Assembly: GCA_034766995.1 (NCBI GenBank)
Contig: CM068315.1
Location: 17,966,010 to 18,030,009 of the forward strand
Length of the DNA: 64,000 bases
Source of the DNA: Acanthacorydalis orientalis
Lineage: Eukaryota > Arthropoda > Insecta > Megaloptera > Corydalidae
Direction of reading: 5' to 3'
How positions within the stretch are numbered: the first letter of the stretch is position 1; every line of letters starts with the position of its first letter. The notes beneath the pieces are model-generated. The model was not told where the DNA came from. It worked only from the letters and a program-made list of their open reading frames with translations, and did not search any database. Below are positions 34,791-47,632 of the stretch, piece by piece. Position numbers and translations under genes: made by a program.

Positions 34791-35364
34791 TTACACTGGT
34801 AGAAAAATAATTTAAGTTTTTTTTCTCAATTCTAACCTTATTTTTTTCAATGACAGTGTCATTTGATCGTGTTCAGGTTAATATCATTTTAAAGTGCATT
34901 TTTCGATCTGTATTTGAATAAAATCGACTTTGGTTTTATTATTAATTTTACTTCAAATTTGGCTATTGAGTTAAAGATGGAAAAGAAGCAAATAAGAGCA
35001 ATTGTTTTGTATATCTTCAAAACGGGTATTAAAGCAGCAGAAACTGCTGGTAAACTAAAAAATGCTTTTGATGTGAGTATTATTATGGAACGTATGGTGC
35101 ATTGGTGGTTTCAAAAGTTTTGGTGCTGGGGACGAGAGCGTTGGTGATGAAGAAAGTCGCGGGAATCCTTCTTCAGTTCATAACGACTAACTGAAGGCGT
35201 TAGTTGAATCAGAACCGCGCACAAAAATTCAACAGGTTGCACAAAAGTTAAGCGTTATTCACTCAACAGTTCTGGGTCTCTAAAATAGCTAGAAAAATCA
35301 AAAAAGCTGTAAATATATATGAATTTGAAGATCATAAACCAGAATTATTTTTCTACCTACCTAA
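34791..35364 (+). mobile_element. Cecropia-type mariner, catalytic domain deleted
   Basis: 574 bases; a degenerate left TIR (ttacactggtagaaaaat), right TIR inverted (attatttttctacctaccta), and TA at 34789-34790 and 35365-35366. From ATG 34977 it encodes MEKKQIRAIVLYIFKTGIKA, then AETAGKLKNAFDV, then HWWFQKF. After a frameshift it gives DESVGDEESRGNPSSVHND and TKIQQVAQKLSVIHSTVLGL, both helix-turn-helix motifs. The coding region ends at the KIKKAV linker, where it joins the last ~65 bases of the element (atatatatgaatttgaag, then gatcataaacc). The junction lies within about 20 bases of that in 2587 and 7555 but is not identical. Confidence 0.86.
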
Positions 35365-36537
35365 TAATATAATTTTAATAATTTTATTAGCTAGTCGTTA
35401 TCAGAAGATATACAGAACTGTGATCATTTATATCATTGTTATTCGTAGCTCAGTTTCTTAATATTAAGATCTATGCAAACTAATTGAAAATGAGAACAGT
35501 AATTGATTTACTAAGATCATAAAGACTAAGAACTACAGTAATTGATGAACAGTAGCACAAGAAACTAGTGGGCCAGCCTGGATAATAACTGTGTTTGTTG
35601 GAAAAATAAGAATCCTCATAAACTAATCGAAAAAGAACTTAATATCTTATGAATTTCATTTTAAAGTAGAATTCGATGTGGACATACCGTTGACCCATTT
35701 TTATCAAGTATTATATTTAGAAAAAAATATCTAGGAACACTGAGATTACTAAAACAAGTAACTGTTTCTGTTATGATGACAAAATTTTTATTTGGAATCA
35801 GAATAAAATTTTATTCCCATCCACTGAGATGTTCTTTCTGCCAAATATGATCAATGTTTAAGCCAACGAGAAATTATTTATTATCCGCTACGCACCTCTT
35901 CTTTTCAACTTCTCAGTGCGGAGGATAAAGAAAAAAAATGTTGACACATGTCATCAAATCATCTCCAAGAACGAATTAAACTATACTTGAAAGATTAACG
36001 GTGCCGATTTCTACCAAAAAATCTATCAAAATTCTGTAATACGGCCCTACATGACGAATCTCTAGCAAAAATCCTTACAATGATTTCATTTTGAACATTT
36101 TTTTATGAAGTTTATAAGTGATAAAGTGATTTTATTTAACATGTATTGAGTACCTATGGGCATTGTGCTGTTTCTTGTATATTTTGAGAATATTTTTATA
36201 TAAATTCTCGTAAATACAATCGTATGTTTCAAGTCGAACAGGGTTAACTAACTTTTGTTGCACCGTGCATTTCATAACTGATATACTTTCAAACAACTAC
36301 GAATTACTCATTGTCGACAGTAATAATAAATACCAGATCCGATTTATTTTTATCAAAATAATTAACATCTGTATCAAACGCATTTATTGTCCAATCGTAA
36401 ACAACAAATAAACGAAAAAAATGCGAAAATTCGCTCCCGGGTCAGTGTTTTCACTGAACCGTTTATGCAAGTGGTCGACGATAAAAACAACAGGTGTGTG
36501 TGTGTATTTTCGGTGTTTATAAATACACACACACATA

Positions 36538-36574
<37 letters not shown>

Positions 36575-39500
36575 TTACGTTAACCCGCAATTTCTCAAAT
36601 ACATGTACCATGAATACATTTTATTATAATAATTCACCGTCCACGCTCTATTATAGCTATGACATTCACACGTTGAAGGTGACAGGTGTTGTAATATCAT
36701 TGTTAGACATTTCATTGTACTTTTTCTCGCCACGTGTCGATACATTTATTTTGATAGCGTTAATGTCGTGTCGTGTGTTCCTTACTTAAACACCTATTAC
36801 CTATTCATAGAGATCTCGTTCATTTCATTGTCTGTCGAACAAGATGTTTGGTTACAACGTGCAATGTAGAATTATTCTATAAACATTTTTAACTGCTTTG
36901 TAATTTTTTTGGTGAAAAATTAACGGATTGTATTATGTTCAGTAAAAGTTTACTTAGGAAATATTTGTACCTATTTATATATATATGAACGTACTAAAGA
37001 CACTATAAACGATAGAATTGTAATAATAAAACCAATAATTGATTTTAACCTCATTCAATTCTCTATTAATAGATTATACTGTTACAAAAAGTATGTTTTT
37101 AAATTATTTATCGTATTTGAATTAAAATAAATTTTATTCTAATTTTAAGTAACACAATTCAACATTAAATTTGATCAATAGTTATATATTAAATGTATTA
37201 TAAATGATATGAATTAATCAACAGCATAATTTATCAGTATTTATCTATACCTATTGTGAATAAGAGTTTGAACTTATGGTGAAAATTATTATAGTTAAAT
37301 AATTACTCAATACTTCAAACAAGCTTGAATGAAATGAAGAAGAAATCAAGACTCGAATTTCAAATAATAGTACACTATTAATATTAGAATTTTGGAAAAC
37401 ATCTTCAGTATTTTTAAATATTTAAACCATCACAATAAAGTTTGACTGTGATTAAATATATTTTCGGAACTGAATACTTTCTTCATTTCACTTGGCACTA
37501 AGATTTTTTCTGGTCAAAAATATTCAATAAATCATTTTGATTGTTAGTAATACGTTTTGGTACCACTATCGAAATACACGTAAATAAGAATTAATGATCA
37601 ATAATGATTTATTGTACATTTTTGATCATAAACATTTCTTTGTGGTTTGAAGGTTAAAAAAGAATTCATTTACGAATGTTTAAATCATTATCTTGTAAAG
37701 TATATATACCTTTTCAATATATTGACTTATCCACACTTTTTTTAAAAGATATAATAAAAAATCTATATTGTTTAATTCAATCAAATAGGTGTCTTTAATT
37801 AATTCAATGTTTTCGAAACAAATTCAGTCGATCAATGAAAATATTCATAGCGTCATCTATCAGGAATAAAAAACAAGATACTTTTACACATACATTTCAA
37901 AATAACTGACACAAAACGGCCTACCATACAATAAAAAAAATACTTCACCGCCCATACATTCCGGAAAAAATGTCGAGATCTCAAACAACGGTAATAGTAA
38001 TAATACTGAAACAACGTGCCAATGTAACAATGACTCTTTGCAATTTCGTATTCACGGCCATGTGTTCCGTCCCCCGACACGTGTTTTACATCCAAAACCA
38101 ACACCTGTATTCAAGTACTGTACTATTAATGTAACTTGCCCTACTTGTCTTGTTTATTACATGATATTAGACGCGAATGATATTTTCTACTCATAATTGG
38201 TGTCGGCGTTGTTCTCCCCCTCGAATATGAAAAATGGTTATTATTTATTAGTATCTTTTATGAAAAATAGTGTACAAACACGCATTTACATATATCTGTT
38301 TATTTTTATAACAAATACTGTAATATTTTAATTTCATTACTATTATTATTTATTCTATTATTTGTTTACCGCTGATTTTGCTATGATTTTAAAAAGTAAA
38401 TCTTAATTCTGTAGTTATATACATAAATACAAATATGTTTAATATCCAGTACAAATAAAATGTTAATTAAAAATAGTTGATTTTGTCCTAATTCTTTTCT
38501 TACAAGTGGACTAGTTTTTATTGGTGTTTGTTTTGTATAGTGAAAAATTTAAATCGAATTCTTTTATGAGAAAATAAAGTTAAAAATATAATTATAAAAT
38601 GTTAAATTTCATATATTTTCATTGATTAAACTTGTTTCCAAGTCAGTTTGAAGATGAATAAAAAATGTTAATTATTTTCGAACGAAATGTTTTGTTTAAC
38701 TTCAGCTTTAATTACACGTGTTTAAAAGTCGACATTAGTTTTAACTGTTATCGTTAAATTATTTCAAGTATGTGGAAAAACTGAGAGTTGAAATTCGTTT
38801 ATCGATACTTAGTAGAGACACAAATCGATACGATTACATTTCTGTTCACATAAAGTCCGTTAATTGAAATATTTGCGCCTCGAATATTTCTGATCGTGAC
38901 TCTAATTGTTTTCGAATTCAATTCAGACGTCGTTTCGTTAACACAAAAATTAACATTTTCGTCGATGTCGCGTTCGGTCCGGTCACTCTGCACCGAATTC
39001 CAATCAACGAGAAAAAAACAACAACGTGAACACGCCGACTATTTAAGAAAGAATTCAAACTATGTCATATTAAAAACGAAAACATACGGAAAATCTCAAG
39101 AATGGGCCGCCGTACGAAATTTTCCCGTGAATTTTGCATTCTTTCGCCGCGCGGCGTCGTCGTCGTCTCTCGTCTCGGACGCTTTCTCGTCGCCCCGCTG
39201 AAAATTCAAACGTTTGCACAGCACGCACACACATCCTGCTATATTCATACTCAGATATGCATCAAATATAAAAACAGCAAGGAAAAAATAAATAGAAAAC
39301 CGGGTGTGATGACATAAATCAAGGGAATTGCAACGTCGTTGACACAATTGTGTGCTCGGATTATCTGTATCGCTTCTGGCTCTACGGCCGCGTTTATTTA
39401 TTTCTACACGTTTGTTTAATTAGATTACATTTAAATTGATTATCTTAATTCTGTACGAACGAAACACTGTACCAGTGAACAAACTCAATCACTGGATTTT

Positions 39501-40914
39501 AAATTAAATACCAATAACAGAATTACATATATTTTTTACAAGAGGATCCAGAGTATGTCATAATTTTTATAAAATGTGTTTAGATTAAACGTGGTCAGCA
39601 TTTCTGGTCAGAGAAACAATTTATGTCACGGATCAAAAAGAATTCCAATAAATCTTATCCTTCTCTGCACAACTTTAATGGAATCACTTTTACGTTCGAG
39701 GGCTAGAAACTAGTTTTTACAAATCAAATTTGAACCAAAAATCACAAATTTCTCATTTCTAATCTAAAATAGAATCAACTGGTAACGTTCTTTCAATTAA
39801 TATTTCAGAATTATTTACACTTCAATAATTGTTTATTTTGTGATAAACGTCGAGAATTTAACTGTTTAATTGTGTAATCAGTTATTTATATGACTATACA
39901 GACAATCAAATCGTTGATTCCATTGAAATAAACATTTCTACTTAGCCTTGCGCATGGAATTGTATTTAATTTAAATATCTGGACTGATATTTAGAATCCG
40001 ACGCTTTTCACTCTCGCGTTCCGTTCTTCAAAAGAATCTGAATATACGAATCTATGTAAAAAATCCTCGTACGCTCATAGCATTTCGAGTACTCGAATTC
40101 GAAAGACCGACCGTCCGATCGTCAAATTGAACACATGGTTCGTGCTTCGATAACAAATTTATTTATATATTACTTTATTTTATTCTCGGAACTCTGTACA
40201 AGAGAGACGTTGAAATTAAATTATAACAAATAGAATCCAAATGAAAAATGTAAGTAGCGAAGTTCGCTGAATTTAATTGTTACAGACTTGTTCCGTGATA
40301 TTAAATAAAACAAGCTATTTGGGTGGCCGCCGGGCAAGCGTGTTAGATATTAACCCAAGGTCACTGTAAATATGATATCCTAACCTCACTTAAACCCAGT
40401 GGACCATAATGAACTGTGGAACACCATTAATTATTGTGCTACCCACGTCTTAGTATGGTTCACTATACACATATGTGTATATAAATATAGTGTATATTCA
40501 TTTACAAGCATATGTGTATATGCTAAAAATATTCATTGTAGATTTTATACAGAGTAGTTCATAACATTGGTTAATCTATTTGAAGTTTAGAGATTTGACA
40601 TTTATTAATATGCACATTTTATAATACGTTGTCATCTAATTGTGGTTGTACGACTGAAATATATTTTGAAATTTTAATAGATCTCGAAAAACATCCAATT
40701 CATGAAATTAATCTTTTTTTTTAGATTTATAAATAAGTGATATTGTAAATAAATTAACATAATTGTTTTAAACATTATAAGTATAAAATAAATCCTTTCA
40801 TAGTTCAATTACTATCTAAATGAACCATGAATTTTTTTTATTACATACATCAGTGGTTTCTGCATTTTTTTGATTTCGTATCTTTATGAAGTTGAAATAA
40901 ATAGCAGTCATCCC
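35365..40914. other. Long non-coding interval with CpG-bearing patches
   Basis: 5.5 kb without a gene I can support. Higher-complexity patches occur at ~36370-36860, ~37850-38240, ~38860-39420 (cgccgcgcggcgtcgtcgtc) and ~40000-40160. In these, open frames occur on both strands (38896-39201 plus; 39096-39347 minus) without any domain. The remainder is AT-rich. A palindrome (atacacatatgtgtat) lies at 40465-40480. Confidence 0.45.
36541..36570. repeat. (TA)n microsatellite flanked by (GT)n/(AC)n
   Basis: TA repeat of 30 bases, with a gtgtgtgtgta tract at ~36493-36506 and acacacacaca at ~36524-36535 upstream. Confidence 0.92.
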
Positions 40915-41315
40915 CAGGGTCAGATTTACACTAGGTGCCGTCCTTGAAGTATCAATCAAATTCTGCCCTTCCCCCCAAATATTGTCCAAATGAATTAAGA
41001 GGAATCCGTGATTGTTAGTAATTTGAAGAACATTTCAACAGAAAAAAATTTAATGATCACAAAAAAATTTGTAAAATGTTCTATCTATTTAATTTATTTA
41101 AAAAAAGCAAATTATGAAGTTCTGTTACATAAATTTCAAAAAGTAAATTTGAAATACAAAAATTTTTAGATTTAATTTTCCATTTCACATTTGAGCTACC
41201 GGTAAATCGAAATTGTAATTGAAAATAAAAATTCCAGCTTTTCAAAATTTGTCACCCATCAGTTTTTGCCGCTCTGCCCAGTGGACCATGTTGCCTCTGT
41301 CTAAATATTGCATTG
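40915..41315. mobile_element. Candidate short non-autonomous hAT element
   Basis: 401 bases starting cagggtcagatttacact and ending with the partly inverse tgtctaaatattgcattg. The outer 14 bases match at about 9 positions. The flanks gtcatccc (40907-40914) and gaaatccc (41316-41323) agree at 6 of 8 positions, as for an eroded hAT target duplication. Inner sub-terminal words (tgccgtcct; tgccgctctgccca) also resemble the usual hAT end layout. No coding sequence. It could be a chance arrangement. Confidence 0.42.
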
Positions 41316-41324
41316 GAAATCCCT

Positions 41325-41326
<2 letters not shown>

Positions 41327-41389
<63 letters not shown>
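41327..41389. repeat. (TA)n microsatellite
   Basis: 63 bases of TA repeat with one TG interruption, 4 bases after the right flank of the candidate hAT element. Confidence 0.95.
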
Positions 41390-43225
41390 ATGTTTATTTA
41401 TAAAAAAAATGTATACCTATTATATATAAATATATTAGTTGTATATAAGTAAATGAAATCACTTTTTTATATACGTTTTGAAAAAATTAAATATCAATTG
41501 ATAATTAAAAGGGATATGACTATATTAGAAGACTACTAATCTAGATAGTAAAAAAATTCAGGTAACTAGTGATATTTTCATATATTATTATCGTTTTACT
41601 TCATTGTTATTGTTATTCATATAATTATATATATTGAATTACTAAAAATCAAGACAATAAAAAATAATTTATTGCGTAATCACGTAATACAAATATCAAA
41701 TTATGTAATATAAAATGATTTTCAGAAAATCAGTTTTCTATTAATTGTAATTTAAACGACAATTATTTGGTATATTTTCAATGAAACACGAACAAATAAT
41801 ACAGATTTATTTTTCTTAGAAACCAAATTTCCAGGTATAATATTTGTGTTCAGATTTATTTGAGTTTATACAGAATGAATTCAGTCGCGGTGTGTTTTTT
41901 CATTCACTTTAAGAACGTGTTACTCAATCGAACTAAATGGAACAAGTAATCGATTTCAAAACAAAAGTCAAAGACATTGGCTCAATTACCGTACGCACAA
42001 ATGAAACAAAACGATCGACTACAGCAGTACTTTTGTATACAAATTACCTTTTTTCGATCATCACGAGCTGAACCGTAACTCAAACCAAAATAACCGCATC
42101 CATACGTTTTATAGCGAATTTACACCGTCGTCGGTAACAAATAACGCGAAATAAGATGAAACCGCAAGGAGAACTATCGAAATGAAAACAAAACAATGCA
42201 CGCGGCGAGAAAAAAAAATTAAATATAAATACAAGAGGTAACATTTAAACGGAATACGGAATTGTGCGCCTCCGGGCTAACCACCATGCTACGAATAGCT
42301 GCTAAACGGTTAGAACATTAACATGACATTAAAAAATCAAATCTAGACAAAATCGTTTAGTTTTTGCACACCGTTCTATTATGGTAATGGTCAGTCTCTC
42401 CTCCATCCACTACAGATTATATGAATCAATAAGTCTGGACTGCGCAGGGTTTGTGTTTCTAAAGTCACGTCAATCTTTCAAGGTGAAATACTTTCGATTT
42501 TTGTTTTTAGCCATCCATCATACACACATCATCTCGGTCGTGTCTGCTCAACGGACAAATAGAAAATGTGGCTTGTGTGCTGATTGATTTTCTGTGCGAT
42601 TATTTTTTTATTTGATTTATTTCTACTGCGTTGTTATTTATAATCGTCTCGACGAAGCACTGATAACGAAAAGATATCACCGGTCGTAAAGAATATCAGA
42701 TAAAGAATTCAGATGTTTAAAGAAGAGAGCTTGTCGAAGTTGCAAAATAATTTTATTTCACTTGTGATAATCGAACTATATTTTAAGAATCAGAATGATT
42801 CTCAGATAAACTAAAAACTGTATTGAAAATAAATATTTTATTTTACTTTTTGGTTTTCTTTAATTTCAAAAAGATATTTTATTAACTGGTGAACTATTTT
42901 TTTTCATAATATGTGCTAACTTATTACTTTTTTTTAATATTGCTACATGATAAAACAAACTCCAATCAATAAGTTTTATCTTACTTAGTCCTTGAATTTA
43001 TTTCTTTTTTCCTTGACAATTCAGATACCTCTTACTGCTATGAATTATATTCTTTCCTAATTGTATTATTGGCGTATAATTATGCTTTTAATTATTTTAT
43101 CATAATTGATAATTGATAAACATCGAAATTAAGACATATAATTTTAAAAAAATTTACAAATATTTATAGAAAATATATTAAGTATGTATGAATGGTTGAA
43201 AAAATTTTACCATAAACTAACATGA

Positions 43226-43248
43226 ACACACACACACACACATACACA

Positions 43249-43313
<65 letters not shown>
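43226..43313. repeat. (AC)n–(TA)n compound microsatellite
   Basis: acacacac tract of about 22 bases passing into a TA repeat of about 65 bases. Confidence 0.95.
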
Positions 43314-43316
<3 letters not shown>

Positions 43317-45102
43317 GTCATGCAAATATTCATTCCATTTTTCAAATTGTTTTTTTGTAAAAACTAGATGTTTCTAATTATAAGTTTCAGATTCTTTAAG
43401 TCTCTATTGAAAATAAAAATATCAAAATGTTATCGTACAGTAAATCTACAGCGGCAAACTAACATAGCAGAAAGTAAACTTGGTGTTTAGATTATATAAA
43501 GTGCACAAGCACAAAATATAGATATTTACATATACAACTATTTGTATATATTAATGTGTATGAATTATTTTAATTATACACATTTTATCTGATGAAATAA
43601 CAGTGTTTTTGTAAATTATTCCAACGAACATATTACACTTTTCGAAAATGTTTTCATTTGAATATAAAGTACACAACAACAAAAGACACATACTAACGAT
43701 TTATTAAAATGGAATAAAAAGAGATAATTACACGTTTATGAAACCTGAAATAAAATAATTTAAACTATTTACATTCGTCGTATTATTATTCGCTAGGTAC
43801 CGCCACCTCCTTTTTAATAAAAAAAATAACGAAGTGTGTGAATTATACGTTTAATCTTCATCGTGCTATCTGCATGTGGGAATCGGGGGAATATTGATGG
43901 GAATACGTCGAGCTCAAACACTAACCTTGAGATATTCAACATCTGTTACAACAACGGCATCAACTACGTTGAAAAGAGCTGCGAGCTACAAAACAAAATG
44001 CCGTCAAGCTAAGGAAAATGGGTTAACTGTTATGTTTCGCGTCCCCTCAAGACACACTGTATGCAGATATGTGTAATGAAGATTACAAGGTGCAGTCGTC
44101 AGTATACAAACAGCAACGGAGATTAGATTCAGTCTTAATGGCGTTTCTTATATTAATGTGATCACATTTGTACCGAATTGAATTCTTCTCATAAGCTCGA
44201 GGTTTGTTTAGTTGGCTCGAGTTGGTTTCCCTATATAGAAGATACCAACAAAATTATATCAAGTATTCATGTACGTTGAACAAGTTGTACATCATATAAT
44301 GTACGCTATTTCCATAAACATTTCTATGCTAATAAAGTATATCTTAAATTTAGATAAAGTTATATTGAAATGCTTAGTAATTCATTTAAATATCAATAAA
44401 ATCATCAAGCATAAAAAAATTATTCAAATTTTACGGTTAAAATATCATTAGATCAAATTTGTTAATCAAATTATAATAAAGTGATAAAGTTTTCAAACCC
44501 CTTTGTCTTGTTCCATTTTTTAAATAACAATATTGTTAAGTTTCAGAAGTCCTCCTGACTAGGAAAATGAACAGATTAGAACCAAATAAAAAAGTATTTT
44601 TTTTAAAACTACTGGCTACGCTAGCTGAGCCCCTTCCCCCCTCCCCCGATCGCTGATGGTCACTCTTCCCTAAAAAATAACATAAATTAACTAATATGCG
44701 CACAAATAATTTGCGTAAAATGTAAATCGTAAATTTTTTATCGGAAAAGTTATAAACTTTTCCAAAATTAACAACAAAATAGTGATAAAATGTTTATTAA
44801 TTTTTTTACTCTAAAGCATCGGTGAATAAATATCTTTTTTGAATAAATGTCATTAGTTTTACATTGAAATCGTATAGACCTCTTTCATTGTGCACCGTGA
44901 GAGTCTATATACATGTGATTGATGTAAACCAATCAGAATAGAGATCACACGACATCCATCAACCAAACATTGATGATCGAGAATGGAAATGGTTAACGTC
45001 GAATTTGTAGAATGTAGTGAAAGGACCGGCGTTGCAAGGAGGTGGCTACACAAAAGAAATAGTTTTATGGAAATTTTACGATGGAATTATTTTTTATATG
45101 TA

Positions 45103-45134
45103 TTAGGTTGGTAAAAAAATAGTTGCATACCTAA
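45103..45134. mobile_element. Isolated mariner terminus next to another copy
   Basis: A second cecropia-type TIR (ttaggttggtaaaaaaatag, then ttgcatacctaa) preceded by TA (45101-45102) and followed by ta. It lies 14 bases before the TIR of the element at 45149. It is either a vestigial micro-element or the end of a copy disrupted by the neighbour. Confidence 0.55.
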
Positions 45135-45148
45135 TAATAATAAAATAA

Positions 45149-45692
45149 TTAGGTTGGAAGAAAAACAATTTCATATACATTTTTCTCTTTTTCAATTTTC
45201 CTAGCAGTTTTAAGTGATCCAGAACAATTGGATGACTAACACCTAACTCTTGTGCAAACTCTTGAATTGTTCATGGTTATGATTCAACTAACGCCTTCAT
45301 TTGGTCGTTATGAATTGAAAAAGGTTTCCCGTGGGCTTCTTTATCTTCAAGGGTCTCATCCACGTACAAAATTTTTGGAACCACAATTACACCGTACGTT
45401 CCTTAATAGTACCCACATCAAAAGCATCTTTTAATTTACGAGTAGTTCTTTCTGTTTTACCACCCGTTTTAAAGTCATACAAAAAATTGCTCTTATTTGG
45501 TTCTTTTCCATTTTTAATCCAATAGCTCAATTTGAAGCCAAATTAATAATAAAACCAAAGTTGATGTTATTAAAATACAGACTGAAAAATGCACTTTAAA
45601 ATGATATTAACATAAGCACGATGAAATGACACATTGAAAAAAATTAAGGTTATAATTCAAAAAAAAAACACAATTATTTTCCTACCAAATTA
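45149..45692 (-). mobile_element. Cecropia-type mariner, catalytic domain deleted
   Basis: 544 bases: left TIR ttaggttggaagaaaaac, right inverted attattttcctaccaaatta, with ta at 45693-45694. The minus strand keeps the 5' untranslated region and both decayed helix-turn-helix motifs (around 45160-45520). It then joins the 3' end at agaaaaatgtatatgaa; a further ~20 bases of the usual 3' end (the atcttcaaattc neighbourhood) are missing just inside the TIR. It is the fourth copy in the window reduced to the DNA-binding half. Confidence 0.83.
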
Positions 45693-46038
45693 ATAGACAG
45701 ATAATTGTTTGGGAAAGTATATATTTGTATTCTGAATGTTTATTTCAATAATAATAATCGAGAGCGCACTTTATTAACATTTAAATTTTATTTGTGTATC
45801 TTTTTTATATTCTTTTAGTACCATTTGTTTTTATTATATGTGAATCCCAAATTGCTATTTTAATATAAGTATATAATTAATATGTACATTTTAAAACAAA
45901 TAAAAAGAAAAATAACATGTTTACTTTAGCATCAAAAGTAAATTCACATTGTTTATGATTTTCAAAGCATTAAATTTAAAATTTTCCAGTATGGAAATTA
46001 TTTGCTTTATAAGAAAACATTTCCTGTTTATAAACAAA

Positions 46039-46044
46039 ATATAT

Positions 46045-46102
<58 letters not shown>

Positions 46103-46115
46103 TGTGTGTGTATAA
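46039..46115. repeat. (AC)n–(TA)n–(GT)n compound microsatellite
   Basis: acacac tract, TA repeat to 46100, then gtgtgtgtgt. The AC and GT arms are inverse to each other and could fold back. Confidence 0.95.
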
Positions 46116-46962
46116 TATGTGCAAAGAAAAAAGGAAGAGAACGAGAACAACAGAGATTGATCCTCCTACACATATGATGTATGTGCGCGCAGACAGATGG
46201 ATGGACGGATACGCTTCTTTCAATCAACATAATTTGCATTTCAAAATTAATCTCAACAGAATCTAATCGAATACAGAATCCATCAAATGTTCATTCATAA
46301 TTTATGCACGTTAAACATTGTAACTATGGCGTGCAATGAAAGCACATTACATGCACGTAGATGTGTAGGTAAACGCGGTGTTGAAAAAAATCATCACATT
46401 GAATTCCGTCCCGGAGGCTGAAAAGACATAAAGCATTAATTACGTACTCGTCAGCGAATTTCATTCTAACGGAAACCGAACTTTAGACTAAAATCCCGTA
46501 CCGTTGAAGCTCGTGCATACAAATTTAGCGAGCTATTGAAAAGAACTTTTTTATTGTGACGAATACTTTCGACTGATTTTTCTTTTTTTATTCGTCATTA
46601 TTTGGAAATAGTTAGTCATGAAATATGTATACATACACGTGCATGTATATAAATAGATATGGAAAATAAAAAAAGTTAATTGAATGTATGTTTATTTTTA
46701 TAACAAATTCGCGGAAAACTAAAACAGAACGTAGACTACAGAGTAATTTATATACGTTTGAACCTTAAAGTATTTGTCTTTTTTCATACTTATATCTTTA
46801 GTATATTTATTATGTTTTATTATATGTTTTTTTTAGATATAAATCTTCTTTACTTTTCATATTAGGTTTACATATAATGAAATAATATTTTTGTTCATAA
46901 TATCTCTAATGAAATAAATATTTTTCGATTCACTTTATTTCCATAACACTAAAATGTACTAT

Positions 46963-46990
46963 ACACACACACACAAACACACACACACAT

Positions 46991-47037
<47 letters not shown>
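46963..47037. repeat. (AC)n–(TA)n compound microsatellite
   Basis: Interrupted acacac tract followed by about 40 bases of TA repeat. Confidence 0.95.
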
Positions 47038-47043
<6 letters not shown>

Positions 47044-47420
47044 AGATAATTGGTAAATGTAAAAACATTTATCAAAATTATATTCATTTAATGTGTATTA
47101 TGTGAGTGAGAGTACATTGCACATCACATATATTACAATATCTATAGAAGTGAATAAAAGCGTTAATGTTGGAAAATAGTAATTAATGACTAATAAACAC
47201 AATTTGTATTATACAATATGTGTGGCGTATGCTTTTTCGTACGTAATAAAAATGATGCACATTAGTTTGCATGGGGGAGGGGAGAAAAAACTGGAGATTT
47301 ATGTAGTAGGACTAGGATTATTTATAATTTTTATATTATTCAGCAGCGAATGTCATCATTCGACATTAGTTGTTAGAGTGGATTATTTTTCTTATCTTTA
47401 ATTAGAAATTAAATTATTTC

Positions 47421-47424
<4 letters not shown>

Positions 47425-47456
<32 letters not shown>
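47425..47456. repeat. (TA)n microsatellite
   Basis: 32 bases of TA repeat. Confidence 0.93.
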
Positions 47457-47459
<3 letters not shown>

Positions 47460-47632
47460 GCTATTGCTGATTTCATTAAACCATAAAATGACGAAGATTA
47501 CATTCAAAATTAATTAAACGCGATTTAATTTTTAAATTAATTCTTAACCTGAAATACCTTTCATTTTTTATCTTTGTAAATTAATTACAGAATTTTTCAG
47601 AATGTGTATCTTTAGATTTGTTCATTTATTTA

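Larger units (their letters stand above)
41316..45102. other. Non-coding interval with a CpG-bearing patch
   Basis: Bases ~41880-42680 are less AT-rich with CpG words (gcgcctccgggctaacc, gcacgcggcgag). A small GC run (gccccttcccccctcccccg) lies at ~44628-44650. No gene, RNA gene or transposon recognised. The 66-codon frame at 43876-44076 has no domain. Confidence 0.45.
45693..47632. other. AT-rich non-coding interval with several microsatellites
   Basis: No gene supported. A modest CpG-bearing patch lies at ~46300-46550. The frames near 45921-46266 are translations of an AC/TA repeat. The frame at 47186-47401 is of unknown nature and without a domain. Confidence 0.5.

Noticed and set aside
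38896..39347. Open frames on both strands near 39 kb
   Set aside because: Same reasoning: compositional openness over a gtcgtcgtc-type patch, no motif.
40325..40460. Possible Tc1-like C-terminus (WPPGK ... PHLNPVDHNELWNT)
   Set aside because: Superficially like WPPQSPDLNPIEHLW, but the two parts are about 25 residues too far apart, stops intervene, and no catalytic block or TIR lies nearby.
43876..44076. 66-codon Thr/Arg-rich frame
   Set aside because: No domain, short, and no neighbouring coding evidence.
44600..44690. C-rich run as a possible G-quadruplex or element end
   Set aside because: C runs are long but not arranged as four separated tracts, and no repeat partner was found in the window.
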